DNA from: JAJXWB01 sp964634325
Lineage (GTDB): Bacteria > Pseudomonadota > Alphaproteobacteria > Rhizobiales > Beijerinckiaceae
Direction of reading: 5' to 3'
Length of the DNA stretch: 64,000 nucleotides
NCBI GenBank assembly: GCA_964634325.1
Contig: CAZWJF010000010.1
Span: 62,001 to 126,000 of the forward strand
A model generated the notes under the pieces. It ran no database searches, was not told where the DNA came from, and saw only the letters and a list, made by a program, of their open reading frames with translations. Of this stretch, positions 34,493 through 42,592 are shown one piece after another (within the stretch, counting starts at the first letter, position 1; each line of letters starts with the position of its first letter). Both the position numbers and the translations under genes were made by a program.

Positions 34493-35203
34493 ATGAAACA
34501 GGGCGTGATTGCAGGCATTCTGGTTGTTTTGGCGGCGACCGCAGCGCGCTCAGGCGAATTGACGATCGCTGCTGGAGCCGGCTATCGACGACCGGTTTCC
34601 GCAATGATCGCTTCATACGAAAAGGCGAGCGGCGACAAGGTCGGACAAATATACGGCAACATGGGCCAGGTGATCGGGCAGGCCCGCGAAAGCGGCAAAG
34701 TGTCGGTGATCTGCGGCGACCGCAAAGTGCTGGACAAGGCCGAAGGTCTGACGTTTTCGCGCTTCGCCCCGCTTGGCGCCGGTCGTCTGGTCGTGGCCTT
34801 CCGCAAGGGCGTTGCCCTCAAGGCGCCGGACGATATCGCCGCTGCGAATATTGCTCGCATAGGCGTTCCCGACGAGAAGGCCGCTGTCTATGGCAAGGCC
34901 GGGCGCCAGTTCCTCGAGCGCGCCGGGCTCGCTAAGGCCGTCGATTCCAAACTTGTCGCTGTCGCGACTGTCCCGCAAGTGACCGCCTATCTTATCCGTG
35001 GCGAGGTCGATGCGGGCTTCCTCAATGCGACGGACGCGATCGGCGCTGGCGACGAGCTCGGAGGCTGGCTGGAAGTGGATCACAGCCTCTACGATCCGAT
35101 CGAAATCGCTTGCGGCGCGATCGACGATGAAACAGCCTCGGGCTTCATGTCATTCCTGACGACGCCGGCCGCCGCGGAGATCGTTCGCCGTAGCGGCCTT
35201 TGA
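34493..35203 (+). CDS. modA: Molybdate-type ABC transporter substrate-binding protein
   Basis: A 236-residue periplasmic binding protein. The ATG at 34493 has a gggag site and starts a signal peptide; 29 upstream codons run through the operator and are not expected to be translated. The mature protein begins near ELTIAAGAGYRRPVS, and further family blocks are IYGNMGQVIGQARESGKV, VATVPQVTAYLIRGEVDAGF and LYDPIEIACGAI. It belongs to a compact, divergent branch of the ModA group rather than the E. coli-like branch, so ligand specificity (molybdate, tungstate or another oxyanion) is less certain. modB follows after 3 bp. Confidence 0.82.
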   Translation: MKQGVIAGILVVLAATAARSGELTIAAGAGYRRPVSAMIASYEKASGDKVGQIYGNMGQVIGQARESGKVSVICGDRKVLDKAEGLTFSRFAPLGAGRLVVAFRKGVALKAPDDIAAANIARIGVPDEKAAVYGKAGRQFLERAGLAKAVDSKLVAVATVPQVTAYLIRGEVDAGFLNATDAIGAGDELGGWLEVDHSLYDPIEIACGAIDDETASGFMSFLTTPAAAEIVRRSGL

Positions 35204-35206
35204 CCA

Positions 35207-35881
35207 GTGGAGGTCCTGGCCGACCTGTGGTCTGATCCTTCGATTGCATTTCCGCTCTTGCTCAGCCTGCGGATAGCCGCAGCGACGCTGGCGTTTCACG
35301 CGATTTTCGGGGTCGCGCTCGGCTGGGCCTTGGCCCGCCGAGGCTGGCCGGGGCGCGCGCTGCTCGATATCGTCGTCACCTTGCCGATGGTGTTTCCGCC
35401 GATCGTTCTGGGTTTCCTGCTGTTGATGGTCCTCGGGCGACGCGGCGCCGGCGGCTGGATCGAAGCGCATCTCGGTCTCGAGTTCGTATTCACGGAAACC
35501 GGCGTCTTGCTGGCGTCGGTCGTTGTCGGCCTCCCGCTGATCGCAAAACCCGTGGAGGCCGCTGTTGCGGCGTTTCCGACGATTCTCTTGGAGGCGGCGC
35601 GCACGCTCGGGCGCAGCGATGCTGTGATCTTCTTTCGGGTCGTGCTTCCCAATATCGCTGGCGCCGTGGGCGCCGGCCTTCTGATGGCGACGGCGCGTTC
35701 CCTCGGCGAAGTCGGCGTGACTTTGATGCTCGGCGGCGACATCGTCGGTCGGACGAACACCATTTCGCTCGAAATCTACAATGCCGTAACGGCAGGCGAA
35801 TTTCGCCGTGCGCTCGCCCTGTCGACTATTTTGGGCGTTCTGTCGTTGGGGGTGATTTTGATGGTGCGCCGACAGAATTAG
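35207..35881 (+). CDS. modB: Molybdate ABC transporter permease
   Basis: A 224-residue inner membrane permease of the ModB/CysT type with about five to six helices. The EAA loop that contacts the ATPase is clear: LEAARTLGRSDAVIFFRVVLP at about residues 126-146; the preceding TLPMVFPPIVLGFLLL and the following RSLGEVGVTLMLGG are typical of molybdate permeases. It starts at a GTG 3 bp after modA and is co-transcribed with it. It converges with ccrM. Confidence 0.9.
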   Translation: MEVLADLWSDPSIAFPLLLSLRIAAATLAFHAIFGVALGWALARRGWPGRALLDIVVTLPMVFPPIVLGFLLLMVLGRRGAGGWIEAHLGLEFVFTETGVLLASVVVGLPLIAKPVEAAVAAFPTILLEAARTLGRSDAVIFFRVVLPNIAGAVGAGLLMATARSLGEVGVTLMLGGDIVGRTNTISLEIYNAVTAGEFRRALALSTILGVLSLGVILMVRRQN

Positions 35882-35968
35882 ATTTTCGACCCGGGCTGAC
35901 CACATCTGGCGGGCTTGACCGGCGAGCATGGTCGCAGGCCTGTGGCTCTCGCTGACGGCGGGATTCGC

Positions 35969-37150
35969 CTATTCGCCCGCAGCCCGCATCTGGTCGCGGA
36001 TAACAGTGCGCAGCGTGTCGATCGAGCGCAATTGCGCGCCGTCCTCGAAATGCCAGAAGGTCCAGCCGTTGCAGGCGGGCAACCCTTGAGCCAGCGCGCC
36101 GGTCTTGTGGATCGAGCCGACGATGGCGCCGATCGCCAGCGTGCCGTCGGCGCGCACCAGCGCGCGATAACGGCGCTTCTCGTCCGTCAGCGGCGTTCCC
36201 GGCGCGATCAGGCCGGCCTCGACGACGCTCGAAAAGGCGACGCGCGGCTCGGCGCGTTTCGAGGGAGCAGGCGCGAGCGCGTCGACAGGCAGCGGTTCGA
36301 CGGCGGCGATGCGTCGGCGGGCGGCGGCGGCATAGGCCGTGTCGCGCTCGATGCCGATGAAGTGGCGGCCCATGCGGCGCGCGACCGCGCCGGTCGTGCC
36401 GGAGCCGAAGAAGGGGTCGAGCACCGTATCGCCGGCGTTCGACGCCGACAGCATGATGCGCGCGAGCAGCGCTTCGGGTTTTTGCGTGGGATGCAGCTTG
36501 CGGCCAGCCTCGTCCTTCAGCCGTTCGCCGCCCGTGCAGATCGGCAGATACCAGTCGGAGCGCACCTGGCAATCTTCATTGCCGGCCTTCAGCGCCTCGT
36601 AATTGAAGGTGTAGGATTTGGTCGTCGCGTCGCGCGCCGCCCAGATCATCGTCTCGTGGGCGTTGGTGAAGCGGCGGCCCCGGAAATTCGGCATCGGGTT
36701 CGCCTTGCGCCAGACGATGTCGTTGAGGATCCAGAATCCCAGGTCCTGCATGATCGCGCCGACGCGGAAGATGTTGTGATAGGAGCCGATCACGAAGATC
36801 GTGGCGTCCTTCTTCATCGCCCGCCGCGCGGCCGACAGCCATTCGCGCGTGAAGGAATCGTAGTCGGAGAAGGAGGCGAACTTGTCCCAATCGTCGTCGA
36901 CGGCGTCGACCACGCTCTGATCGGGACGCGACAGCGCGCCTTCGAGTTGCAGATTGTAGGGCGGATCGGCGAAGACGAGGTCGGCGCAGCCTTCGGGTAA
37001 ACCGCGCAGATGCGCGATGCAGTCGCCGATGAGAATTTCATCCTTGGGCGCAGCGCGTTGCACGCCGGGGAAGCGCGAAGCCGAAGGACCAGTACGCGAA
37101 ACCTGAATCTGGGCCTTCGGGCTAGCCGCCCCGGCACGTGCGCTACGCAT
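35969..37150 (-). CDS. ccrM: Cell-cycle-regulated DNA adenine methyltransferase (GANTC)
   Basis: Solitary N6-adenine methyltransferase that methylates GANTC sites and times cell-cycle gene expression in alphaproteobacteria. The 393-residue protein has the catalytic motif DPPYNL at residues 62-67, the S-adenosylmethionine motif LDPFFGSGTTGAVA at about residue 260, and the C-terminal extension specific to CcrM (GWTFWHFEDGAQLRSIDTLR). An N-terminal extension of about 35 residues precedes the conserved DEILIGDCI, so the start could be later. No restriction gene is adjacent, as expected. rnhB lies upstream on the same strand after 185 bp. Confidence 0.96.
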   Translation of the reverse strand: MRSARAGAASPKAQIQVSRTGPSASRFPGVQRAAPKDEILIGDCIAHLRGLPEGCADLVFADPPYNLQLEGALSRPDQSVVDAVDDDWDKFASFSDYDSFTREWLSAARRAMKKDATIFVIGSYHNIFRVGAIMQDLGFWILNDIVWRKANPMPNFRGRRFTNAHETMIWAARDATTKSYTFNYEALKAGNEDCQVRSDWYLPICTGGERLKDEAGRKLHPTQKPEALLARIMLSASNAGDTVLDPFFGSGTTGAVARRMGRHFIGIERDTAYAAAARRRIAAVEPLPVDALAPAPSKRAEPRVAFSSVVEAGLIAPGTPLTDEKRRYRALVRADGTLAIGAIVGSIHKTGALAQGLPACNGWTFWHFEDGAQLRSIDTLRTVIRDQMRAAGE

Positions 37151-37335
37151 GAACTCATACCGGTTACGCTACCAACACGCGCACTATGGTCCGGACGAGG
37201 TAAAAGCCGCGTTTAACGAGAGAGGAAATTCCTGTCCCTTTTTTGAACGCTTCCGTTAAGAAAACGAGTTGATTTTTCAATAATTTGAGAGCGCCTACCG
37301 CAAGCGGGTTAAGGAAGGGTTGGCGCGCCGCCGCC

Positions 37336-37938
37336 TCAGAGGTTCCGCAAGGGCGAAAATGTCATGCGGTGATGTCGGCAAGGCCCAAAAGTTTTCAGCG
37401 CGGCGAGATGTCGCGCGGTCGGATAGCCGGCGTGCTTGTGGAATTCATATTCGGGATGGAGCGCGCCGAGGCGCGCCATCATGCGGTCGCGCAGGACCTT
37501 TGCGACAATCGAGGCGGCTGCGATCGACAGCGAGCGCGCGTCGCCTTTGACTATGGCGGTGGCCGGGCAGGGCAAGCCCGGCGGCGGGTCGTTGCCGTCC
37601 ACGAGAATGTGCGCCGGGGTCAGGGCCAGGCCGGCTGCAGCCCGCCGCATGGCCAGATGCGTCGCCTGCCTGATGTTGAGCGCGTCGATTTCGCGCGCCG
37701 ACGCGCTGGCGAAGGCGATCGCCTTCGCATTTGCGCAGATCTCGGCGAACAGCCGCTCGCGCGCCGACGCCGACAGCGCTTTCGAATCGTTCAGCCCCTG
37801 CGGCGGATTGTCCCGGCGCAGGACGACGATCGCAGCGCAGACGGGGCCGGCGAGCGGCCCGCGACCGACTTCGTCCATGCCGGCGATCAGGCCGGGAGAC
37901 ATGCGGTAAACGTCGTCTTCGTGCTCGAAGTCTGGCAT
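37336..37938 (-). CDS. rnhB: Ribonuclease HII
   Basis: Removes ribonucleotides from DNA and hybrid RNA. The 200-residue protein has the catalytic Asp22-Glu23 in GMDEVGRGPLAGPV, the substrate-handling motif around NDSKALSASARERL, and the third carboxylate in VDGNDPP. Normal length. It is upstream of ccrM on the same strand, an order common in Rhizobiales. RNase HI (rnhA) is encoded at 22.1 kb, so both classes are present. Confidence 0.96.
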   Translation of the reverse strand: MPDFEHEDDVYRMSPGLIAGMDEVGRGPLAGPVCAAIVVLRRDNPPQGLNDSKALSASARERLFAEICANAKAIAFASASAREIDALNIRQATHLAMRRAAAGLALTPAHILVDGNDPPPGLPCPATAIVKGDARSLSIAAASIVAKVLRDRMMARLGALHPEYEFHKHAGYPTARHLAALKTFGPCRHHRMTFSPLRNL

Positions 37939-38096
37939 TCGATTCTCGATCGGCCTCCTGCGCCGCCGCCGCCTTTCTAGACCGGGCGCGTTAGGGTTAC
38001 GAGCAGGTAAATGCCGCTGAAAAGGCCGTTTTGCTGGCCTTTCGCCGCAATCGTCGGTAAATTGCGATCATCAAGAATGCTCTCGGGGGCCGAACA

Positions 38097-38600
38097 ATGG
38101 ACGATATGGTCGATACCGTCGCGGAAGAGAAAACCGCGATCGCGCCGGTCGAGACGCCGGTCTCGCCCTCGCTTCATCCGGAGATTCAGGACGCCGGCCG
38201 CAACGCGGTGTTCGCCGCGCTCGTGAAGGGCGATTCGGACATCACCGGCCTCGTCGCCTACTCGATCTTCAAGCAGAACGAACTCGACTGGCTGCAGGAG
38301 TTCCGCTCCGCCAAGTCGCGCGAACCCTCCGAGAACGAGGCCGACGCTTACATCATCGGCGAAAGCACGCCGCGTCGTCTGGCGACCTACCGGCATTTGG
38401 CCGACGCCACCCTGGCCGGAAATGGTCCGGACGTCGCCAATGGCGGCCCGAGCGCTCCGCGCGCGGTCGCGGCCTATCAGGCGCCGCAGCCGGCGCAGCA
38501 GTCCGGCGGAATGGGCCTCTCCGCTATTCTGTATTTCATTCTGGCCATCGCCGTGCTGGTGGCGGTCTACTACGCCGCTCGCTACGGCTTCCCGAAATAA
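38097..38600 (+). CDS. C-tail-anchored membrane protein of unknown function
   Basis: A 167-residue protein I do not recognise. An acidic N-terminus is followed by a probable helical domain (about residues 30-105) with GRNAVFAALVKGDSDITGLVAYSIFKQNE-like sequence, a proline/alanine/glutamine linker (about 110-137) and a single C-terminal transmembrane helix at about 140-161 ending ARYGFPK. This is a tail-anchored layout with a cytoplasmic domain. It lies between divergent rnhB and the convergent radical SAM gene. A weak AAAGGCC/GGCCTTT hairpin lies at 38021-38042 in its leader. Confidence 0.75.
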   Translation: MDDMVDTVAEEKTAIAPVETPVSPSLHPEIQDAGRNAVFAALVKGDSDITGLVAYSIFKQNELDWLQEFRSAKSREPSENEADAYIIGESTPRRLATYRHLADATLAGNGPDVANGGPSAPRAVAAYQAPQPAQQSGGMGLSAILYFILAIAVLVAVYYAARYGFPK

Positions 38601-38603
38601 GCC

Positions 38604-39782
38604 TCAGAACAGGCTGAGCTGCTGGCCCGGGCGGGCCGGCGGCGAAAACAGATCAGTCCGCAGGCGGGTCCTCGTCTTCGGATAGCCGATTTTCTCGAGC
38701 GCGAGTTCGAACCGGCGGCCGATCATCCAGGCGTAGGGGCCCGTGCCGCTCATCCTCTTGCCGAAGGCCGCATCGTAGAGTTTGCCGTCCCGCACGTCGC
38801 GCACGAGGGACAGCACATGCCGCGCCTTGGCCGGGTAGTGCTCGACCAGCCAGTCGCTGAAGAGATCGCGCACTTCCAGCGGCAGGCGCAGCATGATGTA
38901 GCCGGCCTCGCGTGCGCCGCGCGCATGCGCGCGCGTCAGGATCGTCTCGATCTCCTCGTCGTTGATGGCCGGAACGACCGGCGCGATCATCACGCCCGTC
39001 GGTATGCCGGCCTCTGCAAGCTTTTCGATCGTCTCGAGCCGGCGCTCAGGCGAGCTTGCGCGGGGCTCCATGCGCCGCGCAAGAACAGGATCGAGACTCG
39101 TGACGGAAATCGCCACCTTGGCGAGGCCTCTCGCGGCCATCGGCGCCAGAATGTCGATGTCGCGCTGCACGAGCGCTGATTTCGTCACGATGCCGACAGG
39201 ATGGCCCGCAGCCGCGAGAACTTCGAGGATTGACCGCATCGAGCGATATTTGCGTTCGATGGGCTGATAGGGATCGGTGTTCGTGCCGATGGCGATGGTG
39301 CGCGGCTGATAGCCGGGGGCAGACAATTCGCGCTGCAGCAGCTGCGCCGCGCCTTCCTTCACAAACAGTTTCGTCTCGAAATCGAGGCCAGGCGATAGCC
39401 CCATATAGGCGTGGGTCGGCCGTGCGAAACAATAAACGCAACCATGCTCGCAGCCCCGATAGGGATTGATCGAACGGTCGAACGAAATGTCCGGCGAGTC
39501 GTTGCGCGTAATGATGTTGCGCGCGCGCTCGACATGCACGTCGGTGCGCAGCGTCTCGAGCTCGGCGAGCGATCCCCAGCCGTCGTCGGCGCGAACGCGC
39601 TCCTCCTTTTCGAAGCGCCCCGTTCGATTCGTCGCCGCGCCGCGCCCGCGCCGCCCCCCGGCGGGCAACCTGTCGTCGGTCGCGTCGCACGCGCCGTTGT
39701 GCGAACCGATCAGGGCGCGAGGATCGCGCGGTCCGACGCGAACATTTTCAAGAACCGCGCTTGCACTGGCTATGCGACCCAT
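38604..39782 (-). CDS. PA0069-family radical SAM protein
   Basis: A 392-residue radical S-adenosylmethionine enzyme distantly related to spore photoproduct lyase. The cluster motif is CEHGCVYCFARPTHAY, i.e. the CxxxCxxC pattern preceded by NPYRGC, and the barrel continues with TNTDPYQPIERKYR and TKSALVQRDIDIL. The reaction is unknown for this family. It converges with the tail-anchored gene (3 bp between stops). Upstream, 75-107 bp before its start, lie two GAAC-N7-GAAC sites, suggesting induction by DNA damage. Confidence 0.88.
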   Translation of the reverse strand: MGRIASASAVLENVRVGPRDPRALIGSHNGACDATDDRLPAGGRRGRGAATNRTGRFEKEERVRADDGWGSLAELETLRTDVHVERARNIITRNDSPDISFDRSINPYRGCEHGCVYCFARPTHAYMGLSPGLDFETKLFVKEGAAQLLQRELSAPGYQPRTIAIGTNTDPYQPIERKYRSMRSILEVLAAAGHPVGIVTKSALVQRDIDILAPMAARGLAKVAISVTSLDPVLARRMEPRASSPERRLETIEKLAEAGIPTGVMIAPVVPAINDEEIETILTRAHARGAREAGYIMLRLPLEVRDLFSDWLVEHYPAKARHVLSLVRDVRDGKLYDAAFGKRMSGTGPYAWMIGRRFELALEKIGYPKTRTRLRTDLFSPPARPGQQLSLF

Positions 39783-39856
39783 GAAGGCCTCCTCGCGCCC
39801 TTACTCGAACGACCGAAACGCAAACGCCACACGCTACCGGTACGCAGTCGGATTAG

Positions 39857-39889
39857 GAACATATGCAGAACATAGAACAAATATGGAAC
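39857..39889. promoter_or_regulatory. Tandem LexA-type SOS boxes
   Basis: Two direct-repeat sites of the alphaproteobacterial LexA form GAAC-N7-GAAC lie three bases apart: 39857-39871 and 39875-39889. All sixteen defining bases match. They sit in the 196-bp gap between the divergent radical SAM gene and the GT-A-like gene and could control either or both. The region is AT-rich compared with its surroundings. Confidence 0.8.
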
Positions 39890-39978
39890 ATAAATCCTGT
39901 CTGTCAAGCGTCGCGGCGGACGATCGCCAGCCTTACAAAAAGGCGCCGGCTTTCGCGGATGAGGTGCTAAAGAGCGCC

Positions 39979-40503
39979 ATGCTTTCGGTTATCGTTCTCG
40001 CGCCGGCCCAGTCCGGCCCGGATTCCATGGCTGGCCGCGCGGACGAGGCGGTCGCGCGCTCGTTGTCGGCGCTCGTCAGCGCGGCCGTGGCGGATTTGGT
40101 GCGGGACGCCTGCGTCGTCGGAGAGCCGGGGCAGCGGCTCGAAAAGATCGCCGACCATGCCGGCTGCCGGATCGCGACGGACGTCGACAGGCGACGCGCA
40201 CTGGACGGGGCGTTGCGCGAGGCGCGCAGCGAAACGATCTTCCTGCTCTCAGCGGGCTATGCGCCCATGTCAGGCTTCATCGACGAAATGTCGGATTGGC
40301 TCCTGGCGGCCGAACCGCGCCCCGTCGCGCTGCGCTGCGAGCCGGACACGTTCTTGCAGCGGGTCTTCCCCGTTCTTGCGCCGATCGTTGGAATCGCAGC
40401 GCGTCGGTCCGACGTGTCCGCATCAAGCGGAGTCGAGCCGCAAACGCTGGCCCGGTCGTTGCGCGCGTCTACCCTTCGGACCCGGGCGCGGCGCGCGCTG
40501 TAG
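39979..40503 (+). CDS. Divergent GT-A-like (family 2 glycosyltransferase-like) protein
   Basis: A 174-residue protein starting MLSVIVLAPAQSG, where the ATG has an aaagag site upstream. The N-terminal half follows the beta-alpha order of family 2 glycosyltransferases (ALVSAAVADLVRDACVVGEPG, then ADHAGCRIA, then ALREARSETIFLLSAGYAP), but the nucleotide-binding aspartates and the DxD motif are not visible, so catalysis is doubtful. Similar short proteins are known in Rhizobiales. It shares a divergent promoter, with LexA-type boxes, with the radical SAM gene. It converges with the metalloprotease, 6 bp between stops. Confidence 0.65.
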   Translation: MLSVIVLAPAQSGPDSMAGRADEAVARSLSALVSAAVADLVRDACVVGEPGQRLEKIADHAGCRIATDVDRRRALDGALREARSETIFLLSAGYAPMSGFIDEMSDWLLAAEPRPVALRCEPDTFLQRVFPVLAPIVGIAARRSDVSASSGVEPQTLARSLRASTLRTRARRAL

Positions 40504-40509
40504 CTTCGC

Positions 40510-41430
40510 TCAGCGCGAGAACGTGTTGCAGGAATCGACCTGACCCGACTGCATGCCGCGCTGCAGCCATTCGACGCGCTGTGCGGACGAGCCGTGCGTA
40601 AAGGAATCCGGTACGGAGAAGCCGCGCGACGCCTTCTGCAAACGGTCGTCGCCGATCGCCTGCGCGGTCGCGACCGCTTTCTGGATGTCGTCGGGATCGA
40701 TATTGCGCCAACGGGCGTTGGCGTTGGCGGCCCACACGCCGGCCAGACAGTCCGCCATCAACTCGATACGAACCGAAAGGGCGTTGGCCTGCGCCTGGCT
40801 GTCGGCCTGCTGCTGCGCGCGTTGCACCTTGCTGAGCGTCCCCAGCAGGTCCTCGATGTGATGGCCCATCTCGTGCGAGATCACGTAGGCGTAGGCGAAA
40901 TCGCCGCCGCCGCCGAAGCGCTGCTTCATATCGCGGAAGAAAGACGTGTCGAGATAAATCTTCTTGTCGATCGGGCAGTAGAACGGCCCCATCGCCGATT
41001 GCGCAGAGCCGCAGCCCGAGCGCGTCGCTCCGTTGAACAGAACGAGCGGCGCCGGCGTAAACTTGATTCCCTTCTGCTGCGGCAGAATTTGCGACCAGAC
41101 GTCCTCGTTCATGCCGACGATGGCCGCGACGAACTGCCCGATCTGGTCGGACGGCGCGCCGGTGTGGCGCGCTTGCGGCTGCGGTTGCGCCTGTTGCTGC
41201 TCGGCAATCTGGCCGCCGCCGCGGAAATTGTTGAACATCTCGGCGCCGCCGATGAGGATGCGCGGATCGATGCCGAGGGCGTAGGCGATCACGCCGAGAA
41301 CGATCATCGTTCCGAGGCCGAGATGTCCGGCGCCGCCCATCATCGGTCCGCCGCCGCCGCCCGCGTCGGCGTAATCCTCGCCGCGGCGGTCCTCGATATT
41401 GTCGGAGCGACGAGCGTCTTCCCACCGCAT
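40510..41430 (-). CDS. YpfJ-family neutral zinc metallopeptidase
   Basis: A 306-residue membrane-anchored zinc protease-like protein. The N-terminus is typical (MRWEDARRSDNIEDRRG), followed by a glycine-rich part and one hydrophobic anchor at about residues 38-55. The zinc motif is HEMGHH at residues 186-191, with ELMADCLAGVWA downstream as the third ligand region. Cysteines in RSGCGSAQ and YCPIDKKIYLD match the family. Substrate unknown. It stands alone between the convergent GT-A-like gene and the uracil-DNA glycosylase gene on the same strand. Confidence 0.92.
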   Translation of the reverse strand: MRWEDARRSDNIEDRRGEDYADAGGGGGPMMGGAGHLGLGTMIVLGVIAYALGIDPRILIGGAEMFNNFRGGGQIAEQQQAQPQPQARHTGAPSDQIGQFVAAIVGMNEDVWSQILPQQKGIKFTPAPLVLFNGATRSGCGSAQSAMGPFYCPIDKKIYLDTSFFRDMKQRFGGGGDFAYAYVISHEMGHHIEDLLGTLSKVQRAQQQADSQAQANALSVRIELMADCLAGVWAANANARWRNIDPDDIQKAVATAQAIGDDRLQKASRGFSVPDSFTHGSSAQRVEWLQRGMQSGQVDSCNTFSR

Positions 41431-41522
41431 GGACGGCCCTCCCGGGGAACAAAGCCGCGTGTCGCGGCCGCAATCTTCGACTTCGATGCCAGTTCTTCAG
41501 TTATGTTTCAAGCGCGGCGGCA

Positions 41523-42470
41523 TCAAGGCGCGCTGGCCGCCTCTGGCGCTTCGCCGTCGAGCGCGCGGCGCAATGCGCGCAGGTCGCGCCAGGCGAGCCG
41601 CTTTTGCAGCGGCTGGCGAAGAAGATAGGCCGGATGCAACATCGCCATGGCAGGTATCGCGCGTCCGCCGACCGCGAAATCCATCCATCGTCCGCGCGAC
41701 TTCAAAATGCCCTCCTTGACGCCGAGCAGCGCCTGCATCGACGGCGCGCCGAGACAGATCAGAAAGTCGGCCCGGACGAGTTCGATCTGGCGCAGGGTGA
41801 ACGGCATGCAGGCCGCCACCTCCAGCGGCGTGGGCGTACGATTTCCGGGCGGCCGCCAAGGCACGACATTGGAAATGTAGACCTGCGTCCGGTCGAGGCC
41901 GATCGAGGCCAGCATCTTGTCGAGCAATTGCCCGGCGCGCCCGACGAAAGGCCGGCCCTCGCGATCCTCGTCCGCGCCCGGCGCCTCGCCGACGAAATGG
42001 ATGCGCGCATTTCGCGCGCCGTCCTCGAACACGAGCTGGGTGGCGGTCGTCTTGAGGGCGCAGCCTTCGAAGGCGTCGAGCGCAGCGCGAAGCTGATCGA
42101 GGTCTTGCGCGGCGGCCGCCCGCTGTGTCGCGGAAGCCGCGACGGCCGCAGCGTCCGCGGCCAGCGCCGGATTGAGCGGCCGCGAGGCTTCAGGCAGGGC
42201 CGGCGGCGCAGCGCGGGGCCGATCGCGCGGGCCGTCGTCGCGCAAGCGTTCGCGACGTGACCGCTCCTCGAGCCCCGCAGCGCCAGTCGGGCGTCCCGCG
42301 CGCTCGCGGGGCTCCCGGTTCGGCGGCAGGTCGCGCTCTGTCGCGTCGACTTGCGTCTCCGCGAACCAGTCGCGCGGCGTCTCGTCGATCGCGATATCGA
42401 CGCCGACATGCCGGTAGAAATCAAGCGCGGCGGCCAAAGCGTCGCGCGAAGGGGCGTCCGGGGCGGGCAT
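41523..42470 (-). CDS. Uracil-DNA glycosylase, family 4
   Basis: Removes uracil from DNA. The 315-residue protein has a disordered N-terminal third rich in arginine and proline and a C-terminal catalytic domain with FVGEAPGADEDREGRPFVGRAGQLLD, VVPWRPPGNRTPTP and the substrate loop MLHPAYLLRQP. Of the four iron-sulfur cysteines expected, those in EGCALKTTA, ACMPFTLRQ and LICLGAP are visible, while the first of the usual CxxC pair appears to be replaced. It is divergent from the AmpG-like gene. Confidence 0.9.
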   Translation of the reverse strand: MPAPDAPSRDALAAALDFYRHVGVDIAIDETPRDWFAETQVDATERDLPPNREPRERAGRPTGAAGLEERSRRERLRDDGPRDRPRAAPPALPEASRPLNPALAADAAAVAASATQRAAAAQDLDQLRAALDAFEGCALKTTATQLVFEDGARNARIHFVGEAPGADEDREGRPFVGRAGQLLDKMLASIGLDRTQVYISNVVPWRPPGNRTPTPLEVAACMPFTLRQIELVRADFLICLGAPSMQALLGVKEGILKSRGRWMDFAVGGRAIPAMAMLHPAYLLRQPLQKRLAWRDLRALRRALDGEAPEAASAP

Positions 42471-42592
42471 CGTCGAAGTTTATAGCGACGGCCCGGCGAA
42501 GGCGAGCGGCGGTCGTTGCGGCCGACCTTCGTCACTTTTCCTGATTCGGCCGCCGATCCATAATCCCGCGCGCTCCACCCGTCGAACAGCCC

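Noticed and set aside
37151..37335. CtrA (TTAA-N7-TTAA) or GANTC sites in the ccrM promoter region
   Set aside because: Several TTAA tetramers occur, but none with the required spacing, and no GANTC is seen in this gap, so I do not claim cell-cycle control from the sequence.
38021..38042. AAAGGCC/GGCCTTT hairpin upstream of the tail-anchored gene as a riboswitch
   Set aside because: A single 7-bp stem with an 8-base loop has none of the conserved core of a known riboswitch and could arise by chance.
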